Assembly: GCA_002429315.1 (NCBI GenBank)
Contig: DIZC01000056.1
Location: forward strand, 1 to 41,862
Origin: Alphaproteobacteria bacterium UBA6038
GTDB taxonomy: Bacteria; Pseudomonadota; Alphaproteobacteria; Micropepsales; Micropepsaceae
Length of the DNA: 41,862 nt
Direction: 5' to 3'
Below, piece after piece: positions 17,117 to 26,207 of this stretch (within the stretch, counting starts at the first letter, position 1; every line of letters begins with the position of its first letter). The position numbers and the translations under genes were made by a program. The notes under the pieces were generated by a model. The model had not been told where the DNA came from. It made no database searches and saw only the letters and a list, made by a program, of their open reading frames with translations.

Positions 17117-18605
17117 TTTTCATCGCCCTGTCCTCGGCCGTTTCGATATTGGCAACGCGCCTGAGGTCGCGGAGGTAGCGCCGCGCATAGACCGTCATCT
17201 GTTCCTCGTAGAGCTGTTGCTCCACCTCGTCGCGGCTCGGCATGCGAAACACGTCGATCTTCGGCGCCGCCTTATCGCAGCGCACGAACAGCTCGATGCC
17301 GGCGGCCGATTGGAAGGGATGCGCCGTTTCGCCGGGATGCGTCTTGGAGAGTGCATCGCGGATTTCCGGGCTCAGGTTGGAGAGCTGCATCTTGCCCAGG
17401 TTGAAGTACATGGCGCCTTTCATTCGTGCCACCAGTTCCTGGAGCCGCTCGCAGCCGCCGATGTTCTGGCGCAGGAGTCCCGCCGCCCGCATCGCATTCT
17501 CCAGCAATTGCTTCGGCGGCTTGGGACCGATCGGCAGAAGAATGCGCACCAAAGGAAGCGTCCCCGGATCGGTTTCGGCCTGCTCGGTCGGATCGGGCAC
17601 TTTCGTTCCGGCCGGCTCGATGCGCGCGCGCAGGAGCAGAAGATAATAGCCGCCGGAGGCTTTGACCGGCGGGCTCACTTCGCCCGGCCGCATTTTCTGA
17701 AGCGTGCTGTCCAGTTCGGGCACCAACTGGCCCTCCTGAACGATGCCGAGATCGCCGCCCGATGCGGCCGTCGGGTTTTGACTGAATTGACGAGCCACAG
17801 CTTCGAACGGCGCACCGGCGCGAATCTGGTCCAGCAAGCCCTGCATGTTCTTCAGCACTTGCGCGTCCTGCTCGGGACTGTCCACCGCTTCGAAGATCTC
17901 GGAGACCCGGAAGTGCGGCTTGTTGGCGCCACGGGCGATGCGCTTCATCGCGTCATCCACGTCGGTAGAGGAGACGGTAACGCGATCGCCGTATTGGTCC
18001 TGCACGGTCTTTGTCCATGCGATCTGAGCCGCGATCTGGCTGCGGAACGTGGACATGTCGACGTCCGCGCCCGCCAGCAGCTTCTTCACCTGATCCATCG
18101 TCAGATGATTGTCCTGCAGGATATTGTCGATGGCCTTGTCGACCTCTGCCGTACTGACAGAGACATTCTTCTTTTGCGCTTCCAGCACCTGAAGCCGTTC
18201 GGTCTCGAGCTGGGCCAGAACCTGCTGGCGAATGGCCTTCACGTTGTCGGCGGAGGGATGCATGCCGGAGGTGGCGAGGAATAGCGCCACGCGCTGCCGC
18301 AGATCGTAATCGGAGATGATGGAATCGTTGACCACCGCGGCAACGCCGTCGGTGGCATTGTCGTTGAGCAGAGGCTCGACGCCGCTCTGGGCGGCAGAGG
18401 GCGCCGTCGACGCGACGTCCGTCGCCCGGGCAGTCGCCGGTTTGGCCTTGGCCAACAGCGGAGTGGCGCTCGCGGAAACCGCAAGGCTCAGGAACGCAAG
18501 CAGGAAACGTCGTGCAATCAAGGGACTGATCTTCGGCTTTCTATGGATTTTTGGTCCATCCGCGTCTCGTCCCCATGGCGGGGGCCCGGACAGACCGCCG
18601 ACCAT
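17088..18605 (-). CDS. surA: Periplasmic chaperone and peptidyl-prolyl isomerase SurA
   Basis: SurA escorts unfolded outer-membrane proteins across the periplasm to the BAM complex. The protein has an Ala-rich linker, an N-terminal SurA domain starting at the Val-Val-Asn-Asp-Ser-Ile-Ile-Ser segment, one clear parvulin domain with Gly-Gly-Asp-Leu-Gly, and a second, more degenerate parvulin-like region. The start is uncertain. ATG 18605 puts about 28 residues before the signal peptide, whereas an in-frame TTG at 18521 gives an immediate signal peptide (Ile-Ala-Arg-Arg-Phe then a Leu/Ala core, ending near Leu-Leu-Ala). It follows lptD by about 20 bases from the ATG and overlaps pdxA. Its likely clients include LptD, encoded next door. 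Confidence 0.9.
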   Translation of the reverse strand: MVGGLSGPPPWGRDADGPKIHRKPKISPLIARRFLLAFLSLAVSASATPLLAKAKPATARATDVASTAPSAAQSGVEPLLNDNATDGVAAVVNDSIISDYDLRQRVALFLATSGMHPSADNVKAIRQQVLAQLETERLQVLEAQKKNVSVSTAEVDKAIDNILQDNHLTMDQVKKLLAGADVDMSTFRSQIAAQIAWTKTVQDQYGDRVTVSSTDVDDAMKRIARGANKPHFRVSEIFEAVDSPEQDAQVLKNMQGLLDQIRAGAPFEAVARQFSQNPTAASGGDLGIVQEGQLVPELDSTLQKMRPGEVSPPVKASGGYYLLLLRARIEPAGTKVPDPTEQAETDPGTLPLVRILLPIGPKPPKQLLENAMRAAGLLRQNIGGCERLQELVARMKGAMYFNLGKMQLSNLSPEIRDALSKTHPGETAHPFQSAAGIELFVRCDKAAPKIDVFRMPSRDEVEQQLYEEQMTVYARRYLRDLRRVANIETAEDRAMKNAKSSAAIR

Positions 18606-18624
18606 AAGCAATTCCGCTTTCGAT

Positions 18625-20889
18625 TCAAGGCGTAGTGAAGACGTGGCGGGGGAAAAGATTGTACGGACTGGCCGACTGATCCCCGGTTTTTAGATTGAAG
18701 CGCAGAAGAACCGAGGTGGAAGGCGGAACGTCGCGATCCGTCGTGTAATTGCGCCGGTAGGACAGCGATATGGCCAGGCACTCGTCCTCATAACCCACGC
18801 CGAATTCGTCGTCGATCATCCGGCTGTTTTCCAGATCCCGCCGGGCGCCGGCGAACACCGACCAGTGGTCCAACAGACCGATCGTGGCCTGGCCGTTTAC
18901 TTCCTCCCGGGACGCCAGGCCTAGGACGGCTTCCTCCTGCGACAGCTTCAAATAGCTCACCTCCAGGACGGAACGGCCCCACGTCCCATCGAAGTACACT
19001 TCGTTGCGCCGGAACGTGCCGGTGGTCTGATCGATATCGACGCGATGGGTCAGGCTGAAATGCGGAGGAAATTTGATGGTGAAGCGGCCGACGAGATCGG
19101 ATGTGTTGTCCTTGATGCCCAAAAGCGGACCGAACGTCGGATCCGGTTTCAGCCGGAACGCTTCGCCGACAAGGAGCTCCGCAGAACCGGAGGGGAAATA
19201 CGCGGTGGTCTGAAGCCCGGCATTGGCGCGCGGTCCGGTTTCCACCAGGTCGTAGCCCGGCAGATGCTCGAAGCTGAAGATGTTGTTGTCGTCGAGCTCG
19301 AAGTCGCCGCTGTCTTCGTTGGGAATGCCTTTGGGATTCCCGCCATAGGGCGCCAAAATCGCCTGCGCGATCGGCTGCACCACGAAGGACGTGCTTCCGA
19401 TCGAGTTGCTGGCGACGAAGGGCCACCGCCAGTCGACGGCAACATAAGGAAGTCCGCGGGCGATATAATGCGCTTTCTCCGGGATATCCGGAAAGTCGAC
19501 GACATCGTTATTGGTGACGCGAAACACATCGCCACGCACGTCCGCCTGAACCGTGATCATCTGACCGTTATCGGTCAGCAACGGAAGCCGCCATCGCGCC
19601 TCCGCCGTCGCCCGCTGGCTCTGCGGTCCGAGGTCGCGGCTGACGGCAGCCGTGTTGGCGTCCAGGCGAAGTTCGCCGCCGAGCACATCGTGTTCGGGAA
19701 TGTAGGTGTACTCTATGACGGGCAGAACGATCGGAAAGAATTTTTGCTCGTCGGTGAGCCTGAGGCCCTGAAAATAGTAGCCAATGATGGCAAACCGGCT
19801 GCGGCCGTCGATGCCTTCGATGAAGAGATCGTTGACCAGCCGATCCAAGATTGAGATGTCATAACGCTTGAGGAATGTGTCGTTCGAAGTGAGTTGCGCG
19901 TCGAATCCGAGGTGCCAGACATTTCCATCCAGTGGTATCCGCCCGGAGCCGAACAGCGAGCTGTACCATTGATGCTCGTTTCCGGTGAGACCCCCGTTCG
20001 GATTGTAGGCGACGCTGCCCTGAAGCCACATGCCACCGTTGTTCCAGCGCTGACGGTATTCGCCTTCGACAAGCACCCCGGCCTGGGTTGTGAACATCGG
20101 CGAGACGGTCATGTCCTGGGAGTCGTTCAGGGCGATATAGACCGGGAGCCGCACCAGCGAACCAAGCACGCTTGATGAACCCAGCTCCGGTGGAAGCAAA
20201 CCGCTCTTCCGTTTCACGCTCGGATCGGGCTGGCTGAAATAGGGCGTGTACGCCACCGGGATGCCGAACAGCTCGAACGTCGCATCGTGGTATGTGATCT
20301 CGTGCTCCGGCTGGTTCCATACCACCTTGGCGGCGCGCACCTGCCAAAGCGGCGTGCGCTGCCCCGGCTTGTTGCACACCTTGCAGCTCGAAAACACGCC
20401 GCGAATACCGGTGAGGATCGTGCCGTTGGCCGTCCGCGTCGCCCGAATGGCCGCAAAGCGGCCAGTCTTGCCGATCAAGGCGCTAAAGCCTTCCGCCACG
20501 CCGTCGCGCATTCGGTCGGTTAGGACCGCATGATTGGCGAAACCGACGGTGCCGTTCGGTTCGAGCACCGAAACATGCCCATCCGCCGTGGCGACGTCCT
20601 TCACCTGGTCGTAAGTGACCCGATCCGCCAGCAGGATACGGTCATTGTAATCGATCTCGACATGTCCCGTCGCAGCGACAACTTTGGTCTCTGTGTCGTA
20701 GGTCACTTCGTCGGCGCGAAGCAGGCCTGTGCCGCCTGGCTTGCCAAGCAGCGTGTTCGAACTGACGCCGACATGAGATTTCGCGGACGTCCGCGATGCG
20801 CCGTGCACCTCCCCGGCGATCGCAATTGCCAGAGCCGTCGCGGCAACGATCCACGCGGCGCGCGTGCGTCCATGCCCCTCCACCCGCAT
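18625..20889 (-). CDS. lptD: LPS-assembly outer-membrane protein LptD
   Basis: LptD, with its lipoprotein partner LptE, inserts lipopolysaccharide into the outer leaflet of the outer membrane. The 754-residue protein has a signal peptide ending near residue 30, and an OstA/LptA-like N-terminal domain (about 55-150) with Ala-Asp-Glu-Val-Thr-Tyr-Asp. The C-terminal part is a large beta-barrel domain rich in aromatic-ended strands. A Cys-x2-Cys pair sits near residue 170, where alphaproteobacterial members carry their disulfide cysteines. The stop of lptG lies three bases before the ATG. Neighbours lptG, lptF and surA belong to the same pathway. Confidence 0.95.
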   Translation of the reverse strand: MRVEGHGRTRAAWIVAATALAIAIAGEVHGASRTSAKSHVGVSSNTLLGKPGGTGLLRADEVTYDTETKVVAATGHVEIDYNDRILLADRVTYDQVKDVATADGHVSVLEPNGTVGFANHAVLTDRMRDGVAEGFSALIGKTGRFAAIRATRTANGTILTGIRGVFSSCKVCNKPGQRTPLWQVRAAKVVWNQPEHEITYHDATFELFGIPVAYTPYFSQPDPSVKRKSGLLPPELGSSSVLGSLVRLPVYIALNDSQDMTVSPMFTTQAGVLVEGEYRQRWNNGGMWLQGSVAYNPNGGLTGNEHQWYSSLFGSGRIPLDGNVWHLGFDAQLTSNDTFLKRYDISILDRLVNDLFIEGIDGRSRFAIIGYYFQGLRLTDEQKFFPIVLPVIEYTYIPEHDVLGGELRLDANTAAVSRDLGPQSQRATAEARWRLPLLTDNGQMITVQADVRGDVFRVTNNDVVDFPDIPEKAHYIARGLPYVAVDWRWPFVASNSIGSTSFVVQPIAQAILAPYGGNPKGIPNEDSGDFELDDNNIFSFEHLPGYDLVETGPRANAGLQTTAYFPSGSAELLVGEAFRLKPDPTFGPLLGIKDNTSDLVGRFTIKFPPHFSLTHRVDIDQTTGTFRRNEVYFDGTWGRSVLEVSYLKLSQEEAVLGLASREEVNGQATIGLLDHWSVFAGARRDLENSRMIDDEFGVGYEDECLAISLSYRRNYTTDRDVPPSTSVLLRFNLKTGDQSASPYNLFPRHVFTTP

Positions 20890-20892
20890 CGT

Positions 20893-21984
20893 TCAGCCGT
20901 CCTCCTGGTGGAAGACGAGGGTCATGCCGAGAAGGATGGCGGCGGTTGCCGGCGCCGCCGCCGCGAGCGGCACCGGCAGGATTCCCGAAATGCCCAGCGC
21001 CTGGGCAACGTCGCCGAAGAAATAAATGCCGAAACCGGACAGTGCGCTGTACACGACGACTCGGCCCATGCCGCCAAGCCGCGCCAGCCGCAAGGAGAAG
21101 CTTGCGGCCATGAAAACCATGGCCGCGAACAACGCCGGCAATACCAGCAGCGAATCGAAATAGAGCTCGTAGCGGTTTGCGGAGAAGCCCGCCTGCCGCG
21201 CCGTCTGGATGAATCCGGGAAGGTCCCAGAACGACATGGTATCGGGAGACGCGAAGCTTTCCTGGATGCGCGATGGCGTGAGCGTTGTGGGAAGCCGATA
21301 GTCGGCGCGATGCACGGGCCGTCCTTCCGGGCCGCTCACCCATGCATCGTGCAGCGCCCAGGTCCCGGACTGAAGCGCGGCGGATCGTGCGTCGATGCGC
21401 CCGATGAACTCGTCTCCGGCGCCGTAGAGAAACACAATGACATCTTCGAGCCGGACGCCCTGCTCGGCGACCCGCAGCGCATGGATGACGGCCTGCCTTG
21501 CCGCATGTCCTTGTCGCAACCAGAGCCCATTGCGCGAAACGGCGAGTTGTGAGGGCTCGTCATGAAGATATCGCGCCTCCAGCCCTGCAAATCTCTGGAG
21601 AAGCAACGAGGAGAACGGCGTGAATGCCACCACCGTGAGCACGCCCAGCACGACCGACGCCGTGAGGGGCGGGGCGAGCAGGTTCCAGGCGGAGAGACCG
21701 GCCGCGCGGATCGCGACAAGCTCCTGGCTGCGCGACAACCGGACGAAAGCGAACACACCTCCCAAAAGAACGGCGAACGGGAGCAGCTTCAGACAGAGAT
21801 CCGGCAGTTGCAGCAGTGCCATTCCGATGATGATCGAACTCGGCACGCGTTTTCCGGCCGTCTGGTTGAACAGGTCGACGAGGTCGATGGAAAAGCTGAG
21901 GAAGGCGAAGGCGGCGAACACCAGCCCAACGCCGATGAGAAATTGCCGGCCGATGTAGCGATAGAGCGTCCACGACCAGCTCAT
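20893..21984 (-). CDS. lptG: LPS export ABC transporter permease LptG
   Basis: LptG pairs with LptF and the ATPase LptB to extract lipopolysaccharide from the inner membrane. The 363-residue protein has transmembrane helices at about 15-35, 55-85 and 95-120, a periplasmic beta-jellyroll region from about 130 to 260, and three further helices near the C-terminus. Phe-Leu-Ser-Phe-Ser-Ile-Asp-Leu-Val-Asp-Leu and Leu-Lys-Leu-Leu-Pro-Phe-Ala-Val-Leu-Leu-Gly are typical. Its ATG overlaps the lptF stop by four bases. The name LptG rather than LptF follows from sequence character and gene order. Confidence 0.93.
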   Translation of the reverse strand: MSWSWTLYRYIGRQFLIGVGLVFAAFAFLSFSIDLVDLFNQTAGKRVPSSIIIGMALLQLPDLCLKLLPFAVLLGGVFAFVRLSRSQELVAIRAAGLSAWNLLAPPLTASVVLGVLTVVAFTPFSSLLLQRFAGLEARYLHDEPSQLAVSRNGLWLRQGHAARQAVIHALRVAEQGVRLEDVIVFLYGAGDEFIGRIDARSAALQSGTWALHDAWVSGPEGRPVHRADYRLPTTLTPSRIQESFASPDTMSFWDLPGFIQTARQAGFSANRYELYFDSLLVLPALFAAMVFMAASFSLRLARLGGMGRVVVYSALSGFGIYFFGDVAQALGISGILPVPLAAAAPATAAILLGMTLVFHQEDG

Positions 21985-23117
21985 CGGGCCGGCTCCGGCA
22001 TGTCGCGCCGGAAGAACTGCTCGAGCGGCAGCAGGTCAATCCCGGAAATCTCCAGCGCGGCGGCAGCGCCTCCAAGCAAAGGAATGAGGTACAGCACGAC
22101 AAAAGCCGCCGGATGTCGGACCGCCAGTCCCTGTGCGGCATATCCGGAAAGCCGAAGCGCGCCGGCGGTAACACAGGCGACCGTGGCCCGCAGCGCATAG
22201 GCCCCCCGTGCGCGGCGGCCTCGCGTGACGGTGGCGAGCGCGATCAGCGCGAACGTCAGGCAATAGAGCGGCGCGGACAGGCGATTGTGCGCCTCGGCGA
22301 GCAGGAGCCGTCTCGTCCGGCCGCCCGCATCCTTCGTCAGGTGCGGCCAAAAAAGCTCGGGCAAATACCGTTCGCTGGTTTGCAGGGACTGTTGGTGCTG
22401 TTGTTCCGCGAACTGATCGAGATCGAAAACATAGCGTTGAAATTTCAGGACCGAAAGCCGCGCTCCGTTGGTGGAGCTTTGCTCGACCGTCCCGTTGAGC
22501 ATGATAAGCCGGGGGCCGCCGGGCGTTTGCGCCAGCACACCGTTCTGCGCGATGTAGGTCGTCGGCCGACTGGCATTGCGGTTGTCGTGCACGAGGATGC
22601 CATGGATATGGCCGTCCTCGTCCAGCCGGCGGATAAAGACGGTCAAGCCTTTTGCCGGTGCGTTGAAGTTCCCCTCGCTCAGAATTGCCGCGCCGATATC
22701 GGCCCGGATGCTCATCACCTCCGCCTTCATCATCCGCTGTCCGAGCGGCATCAAATAAAGCGAGCAGGCATAGGTGAGCGCCATCACGATGCTGGCGGCA
22801 ACCAGAACGGGTAGGGCGAGCTGCGCGCGGCTGTAGCCGGATGCGCTCATTACCACCAGCTCGCTTTCCACATTGAGTCGGTGCAGGCCGTAGAGCGCGC
22901 CGCCGAAAAAAGCGATCGGCAGGATGATCACCAGGAGCTGCGGCAGCATCATGAGGGTCAGATAGGCAAACGTGGGTGCCGATTGGCCGCGATTGATCAC
23001 GAGATCGAGCAACCGGAGCGACTGCGACAACCAGATCACCACCGTCAGCAGGAACGTGAACAGCATGATCGGCTCGATCAGCTGACGCAGGACGTAGGCG
23101 GACATTCGCGGCATCAT
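21981..23117 (-). CDS. lptF: LPS export ABC transporter permease LptF
   Basis: This is the second permease of the LptB2FG exporter. It has 378 residues from ATG 23117; ATGs at 23114 and 23105 are equally possible and no clear ribosome-binding site decides. The first helix (Leu-Phe-Thr-Phe-Leu-Leu-Thr-Val-Val-Ile-Trp-Leu) is followed by Leu-Leu-Asp-Leu-Val-Ile-Asn-Arg-Gly. Then come Leu-Pro-Ile-Ala-Phe-Phe-Gly-Gly-Ala-Leu and the Asn-Val-Glu-Ser-Glu-Leu-Val-Val-Met-Ser-Ala-Ser-Gly coupling segment that contacts LptB. It leads the long minus-strand array. The upstream open frame to 23450 runs under pepA and is not coding. Confidence 0.93.
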   Translation of the reverse strand: MMPRMSAYVLRQLIEPIMLFTFLLTVVIWLSQSLRLLDLVINRGQSAPTFAYLTLMMLPQLLVIILPIAFFGGALYGLHRLNVESELVVMSASGYSRAQLALPVLVAASIVMALTYACSLYLMPLGQRMMKAEVMSIRADIGAAILSEGNFNAPAKGLTVFIRRLDEDGHIHGILVHDNRNASRPTTYIAQNGVLAQTPGGPRLIMLNGTVEQSSTNGARLSVLKFQRYVFDLDQFAEQQHQQSLQTSERYLPELFWPHLTKDAGGRTRRLLLAEAHNRLSAPLYCLTFALIALATVTRGRRARGAYALRATVACVTAGALRLSGYAAQGLAVRHPAAFVVLYLIPLLGGAAAALEISGIDLLPLEQFFRRDMPEPAR

Positions 23118-23161
23118 GGGTCGGTCGCACCAGCCAGGCCGCGAGAGGATGTCGCGCCCGT

Positions 23162-23189
23162 TTGTCTCGTCCAGGATATCCCCTAAACT
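23162..23189 (+). promoter_or_regulatory. Candidate sigma-70-type promoter for pepA
   Basis: TTGTCT (23162-23167) and TAAACT (23184-23189) are 16 bases apart in the divergent lptF-pepA intergenic region. The -10 box ends 96 bases before the pepA ATG. It was found by eye; no clear counterpart was seen for lptF. Confidence 0.35.
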
Positions 23190-23285
23190 ACCATTTTCAT
23201 GCCGCCCTTCGGCAATCCCGAATCCGCCGCATCCGACTGAACTGACGCGAGATTTCGGGCGCCCACAATGACCGGGAGATGACAC

Positions 23286-24779
23286 ATGCAAATAAGTTTC
23301 GCCGCCCCTTCGCTGGATCGGACCGGCGCGGTTGCAGTGGGAGCGGCCGAGGCCGGGCTGCTGCCGTCCGCAGCGACGCTCGACAAATCCCTTGGCGGCG
23401 CGCTCGGCCGTGCGATGGGGAGCAGCCGGTTCAAGGGCAAGGCCGGGCAAGTGCTGGAACTACTGGCCCCTTCCGGCGGCCGGTTTTCGCGGGTTGTCCT
23501 CGTCGGCATTGGCCGGGCGGACAAATTCGATGTGGCTGCGGTCGAGAAGCTGGCTGCGGCCGTTGTCGGCCGCCTGCTGACAAGTGGGGAAAAAGAGCTC
23601 GCCTTTGCCATCGATCTGCCGAAGGGCGGCAAGCTGAAGGCGGCGCAACTTGCCGCGCATCTGGCTATGGGCGCGCAACTGCGCAGCTACACCTTCATCA
23701 AATACCGTACCAAACAGCGCGACGAGCATGAGCCCACACTGGCGAGCATCATCATCGGCACGGAGGAGACGTCTGCGGCGCGCAAGGCATGGCAACGAAT
23801 GCAGGCGGTGGCCGATGGGGTATTTCTCGCGCGCGATCTGGTGAACGAGCCGCCGAATGTGATGTCACCGCAGGAATTTGCGGCGCGCGCGCAAGGCCTG
23901 TCGAAGCTCGGCGTCAAGGTCGAGGTGCTTGGCGAAGACGAGATGCGCAAGCTGGGCATGAATGCGCTGCTCGGTGTGGGGCAGGGCAGCGCGCGCGAAA
24001 GCCAGCTGGTCGTGCTGCAATGGAACGGCGGGCGCAAAAAGGACCAACCGGTGGCGTTCGTCGGTAAGGGCGTGTGCTTCGATTCCGGCGGTCTGTCGCT
24101 CAAGCCCGGCGCCAGCATGATGGGCATGAAGGGAGACATGGGCGGTGCCGCCGCGGTGACCGGCACCATGCGTGCGCTTGCCGCACGGAAAGCGCGCGTG
24201 AATGCGGTGGGCGTGCTCGGGCTGGTCGAGAACATGCCGGACGGCAAGGCGCAGCGGCCGGACGATGTGGTAACCTCGATGTCGGGCCAGACGATCGAGA
24301 TTCTCAACACGGACGCCGAAGGCCGGCTCGTGCTGGCCGATGCGCTTTGGTACGCGCAAACCAGGTTCAAGCCCCGCTTCGTCATCGATCTGGCGACGCT
24401 TACCGGCGCGATCATGGTGGCGCTGGGGCTGGAACATGCCGGGTTGTTCGCGAACGACGATAAGCTGGCGGGCCGCATCCAGGAGGCGGGTCGCGAGGTG
24501 GGCGAGCCGGTGTGGCGCCTGCCGCTGGCCGACGGCTACGACAAGATGATCAAGTCGAAGATCGCCGACATGAAAAATATCTCCGGCGTGACGCATGGCG
24601 GCTCGATCGTGGCGGCGCAGTTTCTGCAACGGTTCATCGACAAAACGCCGTGGGCGCACCTCGATATCGCGGGCGTCGCCTGGCAGGACGGCGAGCAGAA
24701 GCCGCTGTCGCCCGGCTGGGGCGTCGGTTGGGGCGTGCGCATCCTCGACCGCCTGATAGCGGACCATTACGAAGCATGA
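23286..24779 (+). CDS. pepA: Leucyl aminopeptidase (M17)
   Basis: PepA is a two-metal cytosolic aminopeptidase that clips N-terminal residues; in some bacteria it also binds DNA. The 497-residue length is typical. The catalytic core is complete: Lys261, Asp266, Lys273, Asp284, and the signature Asn-Thr-Asp-Ala-Glu-Gly-Arg-Leu with Asp343, Glu345 and Arg347. Each lies nine residues before the E. coli position as I recall it. It is divergent from lptF and followed by holC, a common alphaproteobacterial arrangement. A GGGAG sequence lies about eight bases upstream of the ATG. Confidence 0.96.
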   Translation: MQISFAAPSLDRTGAVAVGAAEAGLLPSAATLDKSLGGALGRAMGSSRFKGKAGQVLELLAPSGGRFSRVVLVGIGRADKFDVAAVEKLAAAVVGRLLTSGEKELAFAIDLPKGGKLKAAQLAAHLAMGAQLRSYTFIKYRTKQRDEHEPTLASIIIGTEETSAARKAWQRMQAVADGVFLARDLVNEPPNVMSPQEFAARAQGLSKLGVKVEVLGEDEMRKLGMNALLGVGQGSARESQLVVLQWNGGRKKDQPVAFVGKGVCFDSGGLSLKPGASMMGMKGDMGGAAAVTGTMRALAARKARVNAVGVLGLVENMPDGKAQRPDDVVTSMSGQTIEILNTDAEGRLVLADALWYAQTRFKPRFVIDLATLTGAIMVALGLEHAGLFANDDKLAGRIQEAGREVGEPVWRLPLADGYDKMIKSKIADMKNISGVTHGGSIVAAQFLQRFIDKTPWAHLDIAGVAWQDGEQKPLSPGWGVGWGVRILDRLIADHYEA

Positions 24780-24810
24780 CCGTGCGTGCGGCATTCCGTT
24801 TCACCTTGCG

Positions 24811-24930
24811 CTTGTGGGGAGGTCGATCAGGCGGAGCGCGGAAGCGCGGAGATGGATCGGGTGGGGGGCGGTCTAATCCCCCCGCATCGCCCCCCAGCCC
24901 GCTCGCTGCGCTCGCCGACCTCCCCACAAG
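24811..24930. repeat. Intergenic palindromic repeat with 15-base arms
   Basis: CTTGTGGGGAGGTCG at 24811-24825 and its exact complement CGACCTCCCCACAAG at 24916-24930 enclose 90 bases. It fills most of the pepA-holC gap. Its left half resembles the palindrome at the window end: both go from a GGGGAGGT motif to GATC and then GGAGCGCGGA. Palindromes of this type are scattered through alphaproteobacterial genomes. It could fold into a long hairpin in the pepA-holC transcript. Confidence 0.75.
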
Positions 24931-24940
24931 GGGAAGCTGA

Positions 24941-25405
24941 ATGGTAGAGGTTCTATTCTACCACCTCGAACGGCGCTCGCTGGACGATGTGCTGCCGGGG
25001 CTGGTGGAGCGATCGCTGGCGAAGCCGTGGCGCGTGCTGATCCGCTGTGAATCGGCAGCCCGCGCGGCGGCCATCGACAGTCTGTTGTGGACCTACGACG
25101 AGCAGAGTTTTCTGCCACATGCGCAATTGGGCGACGGCGATGCGGCGCGCCAGCCGGTGCTGATCACGGTGGAAGAGACGAACGCCAACAACGCCGACGT
25201 GCTGTTTCTGGTCGGTGGAGCCGCCGCGCCGTCCTGGGACGGCCATCTGGTACAATCGCTTTCGCGGGTCGTTGTGCTGTTCGACGGACGCGATCCTGAG
25301 GCGGTGAACACAGCGCAGCAAAACCGGACCAAAGCCCAGGCCGCCGACCACGCGGTCACCTACTGGAAGGAATCGGCGAGCGGGAAATTCGAGAAGCAGG
25401 GTTGA
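24941..25405 (+). CDS. holC: DNA polymerase III subunit chi
   Basis: HolC links the polymerase III clamp loader to single-stranded-DNA-binding protein. The 154-residue protein has the family layout: Val-Leu-Phe-Tyr-His-Leu at the start, Leu-Pro-Gly-Leu-Val-Glu and Trp-Arg-Val-Leu-Ile-Arg-Cys, then Leu-Leu-Trp-Thr-Tyr-Asp and Phe-Leu-Pro-His-Ala. It ends with Val-Thr-Tyr-Trp-Lys-Glu. The ATG at 24941 comes 10 bases after a repeat arm, with GGGGAAG serving as ribosome-binding site. The position after pepA is conserved in proteobacteria. Confidence 0.92.
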   Translation: MVEVLFYHLERRSLDDVLPGLVERSLAKPWRVLIRCESAARAAAIDSLLWTYDEQSFLPHAQLGDGDAARQPVLITVEETNANNADVLFLVGGAAAPSWDGHLVQSLSRVVVLFDGRDPEAVNTAQQNRTKAQAADHAVTYWKESASGKFEKQG

Positions 25406-25454
25406 CAGAAGCGGCCTCAATTTTGCCTTCTGGAGCGGGCTGATGGACTGAAGC

Positions 25455-26201
25455 ATGTCGCTCTACGGCCCCGGCCTCATCATTCTGCTCATCCAGTTTG
25501 CGTTCGCCGCGCATGTGATCCGCAGCGGTCGCTCGTATGTCTGGATCCTGCCGATCATGTTCCTGCCGCTGATCGGTTGTATCGCGTATCTGATTTTCGC
25601 CATCCTCCCCGATGCAGCGAACAGTGCACAGGCGCGCCGCTTGGCCGACGACGTGGTGAACACGGTCGACCCTGGCCGCGGGTATCGCGAGAAGAAGCGC
25701 CAGGTGGAACTGGTAGGCTCTGCGCAGGCCAAGCGTGAGCTCGCCGATGAATGCATCAAGCGCGGCTATTTCCAGGATGCGATCGATCTGTACCAGAGTG
25801 CGCTTGGCGGCGGATTCGAGAACGATCCCGCCATGCTGCATGGGCTGGCGCGCGCGAAGCTGCTGGCCGGCGATGGCGTGGGGGCGCAGGCCGCGTACGA
25901 GCGGCTGAAAGCCGCCGATCCCGTCGCCTTCAATGCCGAGGCCGAGCTCGATTATGCCCGCGCGCTGGCGCTGCAGGGCAAGAACGACGAGGCGCTGCTG
26001 CAATACGAGCGCGTGCTGCCGAAATATCCCGGCGAGGAGGCGCGCTGCCGCTATGCGCTTCTGTTACAGCACCTGGGGCAGCACGAGCGGGCGCAGCGCG
26101 TGTTCCGCGAGATCGTGGAGTCGGTGCGCGGCTCGCCATCCTACTACCGCAGCCGCCAGCGCGAGTGGTACCGCATCGCCCGGCGGAAGTTGGGCAGCTG
26201 A
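25455..26201 (+). CDS. Membrane-anchored TPR protein
   Basis: This 248-residue protein has two hydrophobic segments at about 5-20 and 30-50, the second resembling the short PLDc_N-type membrane domain (Leu-Pro-Leu-Ile-Gly-Cys-Ile-Ala-Tyr-Leu-Ile). A cytoplasmic part with about four tetratricopeptide-like repeats follows (about 90-225), including Gly-Tyr-Phe-Gln-Asp-Ala-Ile-Asp-Leu-Tyr. Such proteins are protein-protein scaffolds, and no partner can be named. It follows holC by 49 bases and may be cotranscribed. Only six bases separate its stop from that of the convergent ABC-F gene. Confidence 0.82.
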   Translation: MSLYGPGLIILLIQFAFAAHVIRSGRSYVWILPIMFLPLIGCIAYLIFAILPDAANSAQARRLADDVVNTVDPGRGYREKKRQVELVGSAQAKRELADECIKRGYFQDAIDLYQSALGGGFENDPAMLHGLARAKLLAGDGVGAQAAYERLKAADPVAFNAEAELDYARALALQGKNDEALLQYERVLPKYPGEEARCRYALLLQHLGQHERAQRVFREIVESVRGSPSYYRSRQREWYRIARRKLGS

Positions 26202-26207
26202 GCGGCC

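Noticed and set aside
23118..23450. N-terminal extension of lptF to 23450
   Set aside because: The extension is Arg/Gly-rich, lies under pepA and adds no family sequence.
24811..24930. CRISPR array or transposon end
   Set aside because: The arms occur once each as an inverted pair, not as spaced direct repeats, and no cas or transposase gene is near.
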